Shown here: positions 37,006 to 45,977 of the stretch, one piece after another
How the letters are laid out: each line of letters starts with the position of its first letter
How positions within the stretch are numbered: position 1 is the first letter of the stretch
Assembly: GCA_964529685.1 (NCBI GenBank)
Contig: CAZGZC010000001.1
Coordinates: 248,001-312,000 of the forward strand
Direction: 5' to 3'
DNA: 64,000 nucleotides
Origin: JALQUO01 sp964529685
GTDB lineage: Bacteria; Pseudomonadota; Alphaproteobacteria; Rickettsiales; Midichloriaceae
Notes under the pieces: generated by a model
Database searches by the model: none
What the model saw: only the letters and a program-made list of their open reading frames with translations
Told to the model about the DNA's origin: nothing
Program-made: the position numbers and the translations under genes

Positions 37006-40000
37006 AATTAATTATCTTTTTTTCTTCAGTTAATAGTTCAATGTTTAAGCCGAGAGATCTGATTTCTTTTATCATAATATTGAATGACTCAGGGGTTCCA
37101 TATTCAAAATCAAGATCGTTCTGAATGATGTTTTCATATACTTTAATCCTACCGGCTATATCATCAGATTTAACAGTTAATATTTCTTGGAGTGTGTATG
37201 CTGCTCCATAAGCTTCTAGTGCCCAACATTCCATCTCACCAAACCTCTGTCCACCAAAGTGTTGTTTACCACCAAGAGGCTGCTGTGTAACTAAATTGTA
37301 AGGACCAGTAGAACGAGCATGCTCTTTATAAGCAACTAGATGATCCAGCTTCAACATATGGATATAACCAACAGTAACTTCCCTACTAAAGAATTCACCC
37401 GTCCTACCATCAATCAATTTTGTTTGTCCTGACGGAGAAACACCGCAATCAATCAGTATTTTTGATATTTCTTCATCAGTTGCACCATCGAAAGGAGGTG
37501 TAGCCATAGGCACTCCATCACGAAGATTTTTAGCATAAGCTATTATTTCATCATCTGACATAGCTGCTATCTTGACTCTTGTCTCAGAATCGTTAGCATT
37601 AACACCGTTATAAACTCTTTTTAGAGTATTTCTGATCTCATCTATCTTGTCTTGACAGAACTCTGCATTTAGGTCGTCAATTATATTACCTATTTTTTGA
37701 CCGAGATTCTTAGCTGCCCAACCTAGATGAGTTTCAAATATTTGTCCAATATTCATCCTTGATGGCACTCCTATTGGATTGAGAGCTATATCAACTGGTG
37801 TCCCATCTTCTAGGAAAGGCATATCTTCTACTGGAAGAACTTTTGATACAACACCCTTGTTACCATGTCTACCAGCCATTTTATCCCCCGGCTGTAGTCT
37901 GAGTTTTCTAGCTAAGTATATTTTAACTATCTTTAATGCTCCTTGCGGGAAGTGATCACTACTCTGGATCTTCTCAATTTTATGCTTAAGCTCATCTTCA
38001 AATTCTTTCTTAATACTTAAATATTGAGAGTGAAGAGTCCTAATTGCATCAATGTTATCTTTGACAGGAATTGACCATCTTAACTGAGGTTCAAGACTCA
38101 TAAGTAGTGCCATATTAACAATAGTACCAGCATCAAATCCATAATATTGGACAGTAAGTTTCTGTCCTTCAACAAGAAGTAATAACTTACCTGCGACTGC
38201 ACTATCAACGATCTTAATCTGGTTTTCAAAATCTCTATTTAATTGATCAATCTCAGATTTCTCGATAATTATAGCTCTTTCATTCTTTTCGGTCCCTCTT
38301 CTGTTGAAAATTCTAACATCAATTACAACACCAGATTCACCTGGAGGAACTCTTAAAGATGTATCTCTAACCTCAGCTGCTTTCTCACCAAAGATCGCTC
38401 TCAATAACTTTTCTTCAGGCGTTAGGATTGATTCTGTTTTTGGTGTTACTTTTCCAACTAATATATCTCCAGCTTTAACGTGAGAACCAATAGTAATAAT
38501 GCCATCTTCATCTAAAGTTATTAATGCTTCTCCAGATACTCCAGGTAGTTGTCTTGTAACTTCTTCCGGTCCAAGTCTCGTATCCCTTGCTACAATTTCA
38601 TATTCTTGAATGTGTATTGAAGAGAAGACATCTTCTTGTACTATTCTTTGTGAAACTAAGATTGAGTCTTCAAAATTATAGCCATTCCATGGCACAAATG
38701 CTACAAGTACATCTTTTCCAAGAGCTAATTCTCCATTATCTGTTGAGGCGCCATCGGCAATAATATCACCAACTTCAACTCTATCTCCAAGGTCAACTAT
38801 TGGTTTTTGACTTATACAGGTTGATTTATTAGACTTCTGATACTTAACAAGTTTATATACATCTATCCCGAATAATTTATCATCAGCACCAGATTCATCT
38901 GCTCTTATGACAATCTTATTTGCATCTACCTGCTCTATAATGCCAGATCTTTTAGCAACTACTACAGCTCCCGAGTCAGCTGCAACAACTCTCTCCATTC
39001 CCGTGCCAATTAATGATGCTTTGCTTCTAAGCAGAGGAACTGCCTGACGCTGCATATTCGCTCCCATTAGTGCTCTGTTTGCATCATCGTTTTCTAAGAA
39101 CGGAATTAGTGACGCAGCAACTGATATAAGCTGCTTTGGCGCAACATCTATATACTGTACTTCATCTGGAGTTGCTGTGCCAAATTCACCATATCTACGG
39201 CAAGAAACTAGTGCATCTATAAGTGTTCCATTTTCATCAACTGATGCACTTGCCTGAGCGATTATATATTTACTTTCAACTACAGCCGATAATCTATGAA
39301 GCTCTTTTGTTACTTTTCCATTTTCAACTTTATAGTATGGAGTATCTATAAAGCCATATTGATCTATACCAGCATAAGTCGCAAGAGAGTTAATAAGACC
39401 TGTATTCTGACCTTCTGGAGTCTCAACAGGACAGATACGACCATAGTGAGTTAAGTGAACGTCACGAACAGCCATACCAGCCCTATCTCTACTTAAACCA
39501 CCAGGTCCAAGAGCTGATACTCTTCTCTTATGTGTTATCTCTGATAGAGGGTTGATTTGATCCATAAATTGAGATAGTTGAGATGTACCGAAAAACTCCT
39601 GAATGATCGATGACAGAGCCTTAGAATTTATCAAATCGTGAGGCATTACAGAGTCAAGATCTGAGCTGTTCATCTTTTCAATGATAGATCTCTCGATCCT
39701 CACCAGACCTAATCTAAATTGATTTTCTATCAACTCACCAACAGATCTAACGCGCCTATTACTGAGACTATCTATGTCGTCTACCTCACCATTGCTATCT
39801 TTCAACTCTATAAGATGCTTGAGAACAACAATTATGTCATCTTGAGTGAGACATGTCATATCCATCGGTATATTAAGATCATGCTTCATATTAATCTTCA
39901 TACGGCCAACAGGAGATAAATCATATCTAGCTCTATCAAAAAATCTATTATTTAATAAAGTCATTGCTGCTTCAATAGATGCAGCCTCAGCATTCTTTAA

Positions 40001-41152
40001 AATTGCAAAAATCTCATATAGTGCATCTTCTTGTGTCTGATTTTTATCTAACATCATAGTATTTCTCATATATGGAATACCTGTTGTATAATCCACATCG
40101 ATCACATCAAGAGTTTTCATCTCAAGATCATTTATAAGATACTCGAAGATTGCAGGAGTAATCTCTTTACCACCTTCCATTACAATATCTCCAGTTCTAG
40201 GATGATAAACTGTCTGATATATATACCTACCGATTATATCTTCCTTGGAAACAACATACTTACGACCATCATTATCAGCATTCATCCTAAGCATCTTAGG
40301 AGTAATTTTGATATCTGCTGGGAAGATTATCACTCCTGTCTCAGCATCAACACAATTATCATCCAACTTAACACCCTTCATCTTCTGTAAATCAAGAGGC
40401 CTTATCCAAGCATTATTTTTATATTCATACCTCAATGGATTATAGAATGTAGATAATATTTGATCGTTAGTGAAACCAAATGCCTTTAAAAAAGTCGTAG
40501 CATATATTTTTCTTTTTCTGTCAATTCTACAGAAAAGTATATCTTTATTATCAAACTCAAAGTCTAACCATGAACCTCTGTAAGGCATAATGCTCGCAGA
40601 ATAGATATATTTACCAGAGCTATTATTTTTTCCTCCATCATGGGTATAACAAACACCAGGAGACTTGTGCATTTGAGACACTATAACTCTTTGTGCACCA
40701 TTTATCATGAAAGTACCACTTTCTGTCATGAGAGGTATTTCCCCCATAAAGACGTCTTGCTCCTTTATGCTTTTTATTTCTTTCTCACCATCATCTCCTA
40801 TTTCCCAAATAACAAGCCTTACAGTTATAGATAGAGATGCTGAATAATTTATACCTCTTTGGGTACACTCATATAAATCATATTTAGGAGTAAATAAGTT
40901 GTACTTTACATATTCAAGAGTTGCTTTGCCTTCAAAGTCAGACAAAGGAAAAACAAATCGAAATATCCCTTCAAGACCTTTGTTTTCTCTCTTAATAGGA
41001 TTGACTTCCATTTGTAGGAAGTCATTGTATGATTCTTTCTGAGTTTGGATAAGATTTGGAATCTTGGTTGTAGTTGTGATTCTACCAAAGTTTTTCCTTC
41101 TCAGAAGCTTCTTTATCGAATATGAATTATGGTTAATTGTTGTACTAGACAC
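36989..41152 (-). CDS. rpoB: DNA-directed RNA polymerase subunit beta
   Basis: The 1387-residue beta subunit forms one side of the RNA polymerase active cleft. The rifampicin region near residue 520 reads GTSQLSQFMDQINPLSEITH; relative to E. coli numbering, Asn518 is Ile and Ser508 is Thr, while Asp516, His526 and Ser531 are kept. Other hallmarks are GAQRVIVSQMHKSPGV, GRHGNKGVVSKVLPVEDMP and the C-terminal GQRFGEMECWALEAYGAA. It overlaps rpoC by 17 nt. The usual upstream rplK-A-J-L genes are missing from this locus; a 750-bp non-coding stretch precedes it. Confidence 0.99.
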   Translation of the reverse strand: MSSTTINHNSYSIKKLLRRKNFGRITTTTKIPNLIQTQKESYNDFLQMEVNPIKRENKGLEGIFRFVFPLSDFEGKATLEYVKYNLFTPKYDLYECTQRGINYSASLSITVRLVIWEIGDDGEKEIKSIKEQDVFMGEIPLMTESGTFMINGAQRVIVSQMHKSPGVCYTHDGGKNNSSGKYIYSASIMPYRGSWLDFEFDNKDILFCRIDRKRKIYATTFLKAFGFTNDQILSTFYNPLRYEYKNNAWIRPLDLQKMKGVKLDDNCVDAETGVIIFPADIKITPKMLRMNADNDGRKYVVSKEDIIGRYIYQTVYHPRTGDIVMEGGKEITPAIFEYLINDLEMKTLDVIDVDYTTGIPYMRNTMMLDKNQTQEDALYEIFAILKNAEAASIEAAMTLLNNRFFDRARYDLSPVGRMKINMKHDLNIPMDMTCLTQDDIIVVLKHLIELKDSNGEVDDIDSLSNRRVRSVGELIENQFRLGLVRIERSIIEKMNSSDLDSVMPHDLINSKALSSIIQEFFGTSQLSQFMDQINPLSEITHKRRVSALGPGGLSRDRAGMAVRDVHLTHYGRICPVETPEGQNTGLINSLATYAGIDQYGFIDTPYYKVENGKVTKELHRLSAVVESKYIIAQASASVDENGTLIDALVSCRRYGEFGTATPDEVQYIDVAPKQLISVAASLIPFLENDDANRALMGANMQRQAVPLLRSKASLIGTGMERVVAADSGAVVVAKRSGIIEQVDANKIVIRADESGADDKLFGIDVYKLVKYQKSNKSTCISQKPIVDLGDRVEVGDIIADGASTDNGELALGKDVLVAFVPWNGYNFEDSILVSQRIVQEDVFSSIHIQEYEIVARDTRLGPEEVTRQLPGVSGEALITLDEDGIITIGSHVKAGDILVGKVTPKTESILTPEEKLLRAIFGEKAAEVRDTSLRVPPGESGVVIDVRIFNRRGTEKNERAIIIEKSEIDQLNRDFENQIKIVDSAVAGKLLLLVEGQKLTVQYYGFDAGTIVNMALLMSLEPQLRWSIPVKDNIDAIRTLHSQYLSIKKEFEDELKHKIEKIQSSDHFPQGALKIVKIYLARKLRLQPGDKMAGRHGNKGVVSKVLPVEDMPFLEDGTPVDIALNPIGVPSRMNIGQIFETHLGWAAKNLGQKIGNIIDDLNAEFCQDKIDEIRNTLKRVYNGVNANDSETRVKIAAMSDDEIIAYAKNLRDGVPMATPPFDGATDEEISKILIDCGVSPSGQTKLIDGRTGEFFSREVTVGYIHMLKLDHLVAYKEHARSTGPYNLVTQQPLGGKQHFGGQRFGEMECWALEAYGAAYTLQEILTVKSDDIAGRIKVYENIIQNDLDFEYGTPESFNIMIKEIRSLGLNIELLTEEKKIINYGSTI

Positions 41153-41905
41153 AGATACCTCTTTTCTGGTGTTAAATCAAAATAACAGAATCATTACTCA
41201 TAGTTTTTCTGGACTGATAAAAGTTTCCTAGAAGACTCATTCATAAATTCTGCCGTTAGATAGTAAAATTAAAGATAAAATAGAATACGGAACATATCAT
41301 GCGATCTGTACCTTTGCAAGTGCTCTTGAGAAAAAGTTGTTGACTTTGTATTATAGGTATGTATTTGTTTTCCTCTGACTGAGGTTTGTATTTATTTCAT
41401 CACTTGTCTGAACAAAATTGTTATTTACAACTATTGCTCTTTCCATGACAATAGATAGGTTATACTAGTTTTCAGCGATTTCCAATTCTAGAGATTTATA
41501 CATGTACTACTGAGCTACAAGCATCTAGTGAAGTTGATAGTGAGGTAAATGCTAGTGTTATTGTAACTATGGTTGATGGCCCATTTGATCATTTTATTAC
41601 AATTTGGTCTCTTAAAAAGATTGGTGATAAAAAAATCCTGCTCCAATTCAAATGTGATTTCTTAATATTAAATTTATTTTGAAGAGTTCTGCATTTTATT
41701 TTAGATCCTTTGGAATTAGTATGGATTTCAACATAAAAGTATAATAGGTAGATTGCATATAAGATCTCCATGCTGCTAGATGGGTAATATACATAATTCA
41801 GATCCTCTTTTCGATTAATATCGAAAAATATGTTAAGCTAACCTCAATTAAAATTTGCTAAAATAAAAAAAATTAGTGTAATTTGTATATATAAAAAGCT
41901 AAATC
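41153..41905. other. 753-bp stretch between divergent rpoB and hisS
   Basis: It should contain promoters for rpoBC (minus) and hisS-phrB (plus). The one coding-like signal is the relic at 41461-41682. I see no ribosomal protein gene (rplJ/rplL), tRNA or repeat here. Confidence 0.6.
41461..41682 (+). pseudogene. Relic of a RatA/COQ10 family gene
   Basis: A 73-codon open stretch without a start reads SFQRFPILEIYTC, then SEVNASVIVTMVDGPFDHF, then ITIWSLKKIGDKKILLQFKCDF and a TGA. COQ10/RatA START-domain proteins have a Y-P-x-F-L-P-W segment, then a V-x-L-x-D-G-P-F-x-x-L-x-x-x-W-x-F segment, then v-x-F-x-x-x-F-x-F. Order and spacing agree. An in-frame stop lies just upstream and the C-terminal helix is missing, so the gene is dead. 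The family (ubiquinone binding or ribosome-associated) is inferred from these motifs. Confidence 0.45.
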
Positions 41906-43174
41906 ATGACCAAAAAATTACAAACAATCCGGGGTATTAGAGATTTGTTGGATGATGAACTTGAAACTTATAATCGAGTAATTGAAGTTAGTTCAAGGCT
42001 TGCTGCTTTACATAATTATGATGAGATTGTTTTACCTATTCTAGAATACTCATCTGTCTTCTTTAGAACTCTCGGCGAAGCATCTGATATAGTTACAAAG
42101 GAAACTTATACTTTTGCAGATAGAGATAAAAGAAGCATTACATTACGTCCTGAATTTACTGCATCAACTGTTAGATCTCTTATTAGTAACGGTTTGACAC
42201 AGTCTATGCCAAAGAGATTCTTTACTTATGGGCCAATATTTAGACATGAGAGACCACAGAGAGGTAGATATAGACAATTTTACCAATTTAATTGTGAGCT
42301 CTTTGGAAATGATTCTCCAATGGCTGATGTAGAAGTTATCAACTTACTTTCCCTTATTCTCTCGGAGTTAGATCTATCAAAGGAATTTGAGATTGAAATT
42401 AATTCATTAGGAGACAAAGAGTCATCTAATATCTATACAAAGATCCTACGTCAGTATTTATTAGACAACTTTGATAAATTATCTGATGTAAGCAAAGAGA
42501 GAGTTAATAAAAATCCTCTACGTGTACTAGATTCAAAAGATGAGGAAGATATAGAGATTCTGGCTTTAGCACCATCAATAAGAGATTTTCTCAATCAACA
42601 GTCTATTGACCACTTTGCAAATGTCTGTGAGAATCTTGATCTATTGCAAATACAATATAAGATAAATTATAAGCTTGTTCGCGGATTAGATTACTATACC
42701 AATACTGTTTTTGAGCTTACAGCTGAGAAGCTTGGTGCGCAGAAGGCTATTGCTGCAGGAGGCCGTTATGATAGCTTGGTTGAATCTATGGGAGGACTAC
42801 AAACACCTGCTGTTGGCTTTGCCCTCGGTATCGATAGGATTCATGAGCTTTTAAAAGAGTGTAATGTATTGAAAAATACCTCTAAATCTCTTTGTTATTT
42901 AATCCCAATTGGTGATTCTGCTGAAACTTATAGTTTTAATCTCGCTCAGGCGTTGCGTAAAAAAGGTATTACAGTCTGTTTAGATCACAATTTTTCAACT
43001 AAAAAGCGAATAAAGATTGCTGATCGTGAGAGATATCCTATCTGTTTGATTTTTGGTGATGAGGAGTTAGAGAGCGGTGAGTTTATTCTACGTGATATGG
43101 TCGCTAGCGAGGAGAGAAGAATCAATGAGGAGGAGCTCGATGAAGTGTTGATACAACGACTAGATAAAAGATGA
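41906..43174 (+). CDS. hisS: Histidyl-tRNA synthetase
   Basis: This class II aminoacyl-tRNA synthetase has 422 residues, the family norm. Motif 1 is around EIVLPILEYSSVF, motif 2 is FRHERPQRGRYRQFYQFNCE, the His-specific loop is LVRGLDYYTNTVFEL, and motif 3 is PAVGFALGIDRI. The C-terminal anticodon domain begins near LCYLIPIGD. The stop codon overlaps the phrB start by 4 nt, so the two genes form a translationally coupled pair. Confidence 0.97.
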   Translation: MTKKLQTIRGIRDLLDDELETYNRVIEVSSRLAALHNYDEIVLPILEYSSVFFRTLGEASDIVTKETYTFADRDKRSITLRPEFTASTVRSLISNGLTQSMPKRFFTYGPIFRHERPQRGRYRQFYQFNCELFGNDSPMADVEVINLLSLILSELDLSKEFEIEINSLGDKESSNIYTKILRQYLLDNFDKLSDVSKERVNKNPLRVLDSKDEEDIEILALAPSIRDFLNQQSIDHFANVCENLDLLQIQYKINYKLVRGLDYYTNTVFELTAEKLGAQKAIAAGGRYDSLVESMGGLQTPAVGFALGIDRIHELLKECNVLKNTSKSLCYLIPIGDSAETYSFNLAQALRKKGITVCLDHNFSTKKRIKIADRERYPICLIFGDEELESGEFILRDMVASEERRINEEELDEVLIQRLDKR

Positions 43175-44538
43175 AGATAATTCATTGGTTTCGGCAAGAT
43201 TTACGGTTAAGTGACAATCCTGCATTGTATGAAGCTTCTAAGTCTGACGAAATTCTGCCAATTTATATTTTAACTGATTATGATAATAAAAATTTAGGCG
43301 AAGCAAGTAAGTGGTGGCTGCATAATTCCCTTATAAGTTTAAAAAATAGTCTAAATGGCAAATTATTAGTTATTCAAGGCAATCCTAAAAATATATTATT
43401 GAGATTAATTCAGCAATTTAAGATTGATTTTCTGAGCTGGAATAAATGCTATGAACCACATAATCTAAAATATGATAATGAGTTGCAGAATATATTTCCG
43501 AGTTGTCGAGTATATAATGGTGGATTGTTGTGGGATCCTAAAATTATAGTAAAAGCTGATGGTACCCCTTATAAAGTTTTCACACATTTTTACAAAAAAG
43601 GATGTCTCAAAAATCCTGTGCCGAGGAAGCCTCTTCCTAAACCTGAACAGCTTAGATTTATAAAGTGTGACTATGGAGACGAAAAATCTATTGACTCACT
43701 AGAGTTAGTACCTATAATCTATGAGTATAAGAAATTTGAGAGTCATTGGAAGGTCGGTGAAAACGCTGCTATGGAATGTCTTGATGAATTTTTAAACAAA
43801 AAATTGTGTAATTATAAACTAGGACGTGATTTTCCAAGCAAGAATTTCGTTTCTAAACTATCTCCATATTTGCATTTCGGAGAGATATCTCCTAATCAAA
43901 TATGGTATAATGCAATCAATAACAGAGATATTTCTGAAAAAAACTTAGATCATTTTCTACGTGAGCTTGGTTGGCGTGAATTCTCATATAATTTACTATA
44001 TTATTTCTCTAGTCTACAAGTTGAGAATCTCAATCAAAAGTTTAATAATTTTCCATGGACCTGGGATGACAATCTCATAAAAAAATGGCAAAGAGGTGAG
44101 ACAGGTTTTCCTGTAGTTGATGCAGGGATGCGTGAGCTTTGGGAAACTGGCTATATGCATAATCGTATTAGGATGATTGTTGCGTCATTTTTAGTCAAAA
44201 ACCTCATGATTGATTGGCGTATAGGTGAGAAGTGGTTTTGGGGTTGCTTAGTCGATGCAGACATGGCTAATAACGGAGTTAGTTGGCAGTGGGTTGCTGG
44301 CTGTGGAGTTGATGCAGCACCATATTTCAGGATTTTTAATCCGATTACTCAGTCTAAAAAGTTCGATCCAGATTGTATCTACATTAGAAAATATCTGCCT
44401 GAGATTGCTCATTTACCTAACAAATATTTGTTTCAGCCATGGACTTATACTGACAAAATTGACTATCCACAACCTATAATTGATCTTAATCTGTCGCGGA
44501 AGATGGCATTGAAGGCTTTTTCATCAATTAAAGATTGA
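43171..44538 (+). CDS. phrB: Deoxyribodipyrimidine photolyase, class I
   Basis: Photolyase splits UV-induced pyrimidine dimers using blue light and FADH-. The 455 residues start with WFRQDLRLSDNPAL, the antenna-domain signature. The FAD domain has SKLSPYLHFGEISPNQIW, FLRELGWREFSYNLLYY, TGFPVVDAGMRELWETGYMHNRIRM and GVSWQWVAGCGVDAAPYFRIFNP, which includes FAD contacts and Trp residues of the electron-transfer chain. The length is close to the E. coli enzyme. The start overlaps the hisS stop (ATGA). The gene looks complete, which is notable for a probable intracellular bacterium and implies light exposure in its host. Confidence 0.96.
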   Translation: MKIIHWFRQDLRLSDNPALYEASKSDEILPIYILTDYDNKNLGEASKWWLHNSLISLKNSLNGKLLVIQGNPKNILLRLIQQFKIDFLSWNKCYEPHNLKYDNELQNIFPSCRVYNGGLLWDPKIIVKADGTPYKVFTHFYKKGCLKNPVPRKPLPKPEQLRFIKCDYGDEKSIDSLELVPIIYEYKKFESHWKVGENAAMECLDEFLNKKLCNYKLGRDFPSKNFVSKLSPYLHFGEISPNQIWYNAINNRDISEKNLDHFLRELGWREFSYNLLYYFSSLQVENLNQKFNNFPWTWDDNLIKKWQRGETGFPVVDAGMRELWETGYMHNRIRMIVASFLVKNLMIDWRIGEKWFWGCLVDADMANNGVSWQWVAGCGVDAAPYFRIFNPITQSKKFDPDCIYIRKYLPEIAHLPNKYLFQPWTYTDKIDYPQPIIDLNLSRKMALKAFSSIKD

Positions 44539-44578
44539 GAGAAGCTGACTAATACGATTTTTAGTGCTCGTTATTCAA

Positions 44579-45292
44579 CTAATAGCAGTAATGCAATAAG
44601 TCCATTTTAGTTAGATTTTTCTTCTCTATCTCATTGAAAGTCTTGATAATCTGGCCGTTTTGCATCGCGACTAATTTATTTCCATATTTTATTGCATCGT
44701 CGAGGCTATGAGTTGTCATTATGCAAGTTGTGTTTGTTTCTTTCATTTTCTGAGCGGTGATTTTCATAACGTCTGAAGCTGTTTTAGGATCTAGAGCGCT
44801 TGTGTGTTCGTCTAAAAGTAGTAGATCTCTCTTAAAAAATAAATTTAGAGCTAATAAAAAACACTGTCTTTCACCACCAGATAATTCACTGGTCTTTGCA
44901 TACATCAATTTGAGCAACTTAGGCTTGATAGATTCAACTATTGACAAAAAATTATTGAAATCATCTTGTACAAATGCTTCACTATACATATCAAAGTTTT
45001 GCATAAGAGAAAACTCCATAAAGAGGTTATCTCCCACGTTTTGCGTCACTGTGCCTATATGTCTAGAAATTATATTGTGCTTAATCTTCTTAATTTCAAT
45101 TTTATCTAGAATTTTTATGCTACCAGTATATTTTATACTACCATTTATTGCTTTTAGCATTGTGGTTTTACCTGAACCATTCGATCCTAAAATTATTACA
45201 AAATCGTCTTTCTCTACTCTATATGATACATTATTTAGAAGAATCAAGCTATTCTGCAATCTTACAGATAGATTTTTTATCGCACAGACCAC
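44579..45292 (-). CDS. ABC transporter ATP-binding protein (COG1101-like)
   Basis: The 237 residues start at a GTG. Walker A is GSNGSGKTT, the Q-loop is IGTVTQNVGDN, the signature is LSGGERQ, and Walker B runs into LLLLDEHTSALDPKTAS. LDEHT-x-ALDPKTA, rather than LDEPT, is the mark of the COG1101 family, which works with TrpX-type binding proteins and a permease, probably in amino acid uptake. No permease or binding protein gene is adjacent. It begins 14 bp downstream of tRNA-Cys on the same strand and may be read through from the rpsU-tRNA transcript. Confidence 0.75.
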   Translation of the reverse strand: MVCAIKNLSVRLQNSLILLNNVSYRVEKDDFVIILGSNGSGKTTMLKAINGSIKYTGSIKILDKIEIKKIKHNIISRHIGTVTQNVGDNLFMEFSLMQNFDMYSEAFVQDDFNNFLSIVESIKPKLLKLMYAKTSELSGGERQCFLLALNLFFKRDLLLLDEHTSALDPKTASDVMKITAQKMKETNTTCIMTTHSLDDAIKYGNKLVAMQNGQIIKTFNEIEKKNLTKMDLLHYCY

Positions 45293-45306
45293 TTGGAATT
45301 ATTTTT

Positions 45307-45381
45307 TGGAGGCCGAAGGCAGAATCGAACTGCCGTATAGCGGATTTGCAATCCGCTGCATTACCACTTTGCTATTCGGCC
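45307..45381 (-). tRNA. tRNA-Cys (anticodon GCA)
   Basis: The 75-nt minus-strand cloverleaf has acceptor stem GGCCGAA/TTCGGCC followed by TCCA (CCA encoded), anticodon stem AGCGG/CCGCT with GCA in the loop, and T arm GGCAGTTCGATTCTGCC. It lies 11 bp from rpsU. Confidence 0.96.
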
Positions 45382-45392
45382 TAAATCTTTTT

Positions 45393-45584
45393 TTATTTAC
45401 GCTTAGCTCTTTCTCTTTGGCGTCTTGTTCTAGCTCTTTTTTCCTTCTCTTTTTTCTGTCTAGAAGGCTTTACATAACCAGTCTCTCTTGTTCTCACAGC
45501 AAAGTTAATATTTTCGATTTGAGAACCTCTCTTAAGGTTACGAATCGCTGTTTCTGGGTTAGCAAATCCGACAACTACTATCAC
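45393..45584 (-). CDS. rpsU: 30S ribosomal protein S21
   Basis: S21 is a small basic protein near the anti-Shine-Dalgarno end of 16S rRNA. The 63 residues show the S21 pattern: ANPETAIRNLKRG, then an aromatic-Gly-Tyr-Val-Lys-Pro-Ser segment (ETGYVKPSRQKKEK) and an Arg/Lys-rich tail. The start is a GTG. It lies between the tmRNA gene and tRNA-Cys on the minus strand. Confidence 0.93.
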   Translation of the reverse strand: MIVVVGFANPETAIRNLKRGSQIENINFAVRTRETGYVKPSRQKKEKEKRARTRRQRERAKRK

Positions 45585-45645
45585 GTGTTTACTTTTTCTA
45601 GTTTAAATTTCATTATGGGTATTTATATACTGTTTTCAAATTTAA

Positions 45646-45905
45646 TGCAAGTAGTGGGACATTTCTGTTGCTTGGTAGTCCCGCACCACCAGTTCAGTTT
45701 CCTTCGTCAGCTATTAAGCGTGAGCGAATTTAACATCACTTGTAGCAAAGTTATCGTTTGCATTTAAGGTTTCGATCCTTAACAGAGGTATCATTCTGAG
45801 TAAAACTAATCCTTTTAGAGCCTGTCGAATCTTGGTCATCCCCATAAAAAAATGGTGGAGATGCCGGGTACTGCCCCCGGGTCCAGTGCTGTTATTACGA
45901 ACCGT
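45646..45905 (-). ncRNA. ssrA: tmRNA, two-piece (permuted) form
   Basis: On the minus strand the acceptor piece comes first and ends GGCATCTCCACCA (CCA at 45853-45855), with the alphaproteobacterial T-arm CCGGGGGCAGTACCCGG. After only 9 nt (45844-45852) the coding piece begins at 45843 with GGGGATGACCAAGATTCGACAGG. GGGGATG pairs with CATCTCC to rebuild the acceptor stem. The tag frame begins at a GCA resume codon and reads ANDNFATSDVKFAHA before tandem stops TAA TAG. A 3' stem GCGGGAC...GTCCC ends near 45646. Outer boundaries are approximate. It rescues stalled ribosomes with SmpB and tags the products for proteolysis. Confidence 0.93.
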
Positions 45906-45977
45906 ATTTATTACTATAGTTGAATCATTTCAACAATTTCATTCTATCAAACAATTTTATTTTTTACAAGAAAAATT

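Noticed and set aside
41589..41771. 60-codon minus-strand ORF before hisS
   Set aside because: No family pattern, and it overlaps the better supported RatA/COQ10-like relic on the plus strand.
44757..45767. 336-codon plus-strand ORF
   Set aside because: It runs antisense through the ABC ATPase, tRNA-Cys, rpsU and part of tmRNA, all well supported on the minus strand; its protein is a low-complexity hydrophobic shadow.
45906..45977. Sigma-70 promoter for tmRNA (TTGTTG and TAATAA, 17 bp apart)
   Set aside because: Several equally good hexamer pairs exist in this AT-rich gap, so no single choice can be defended.
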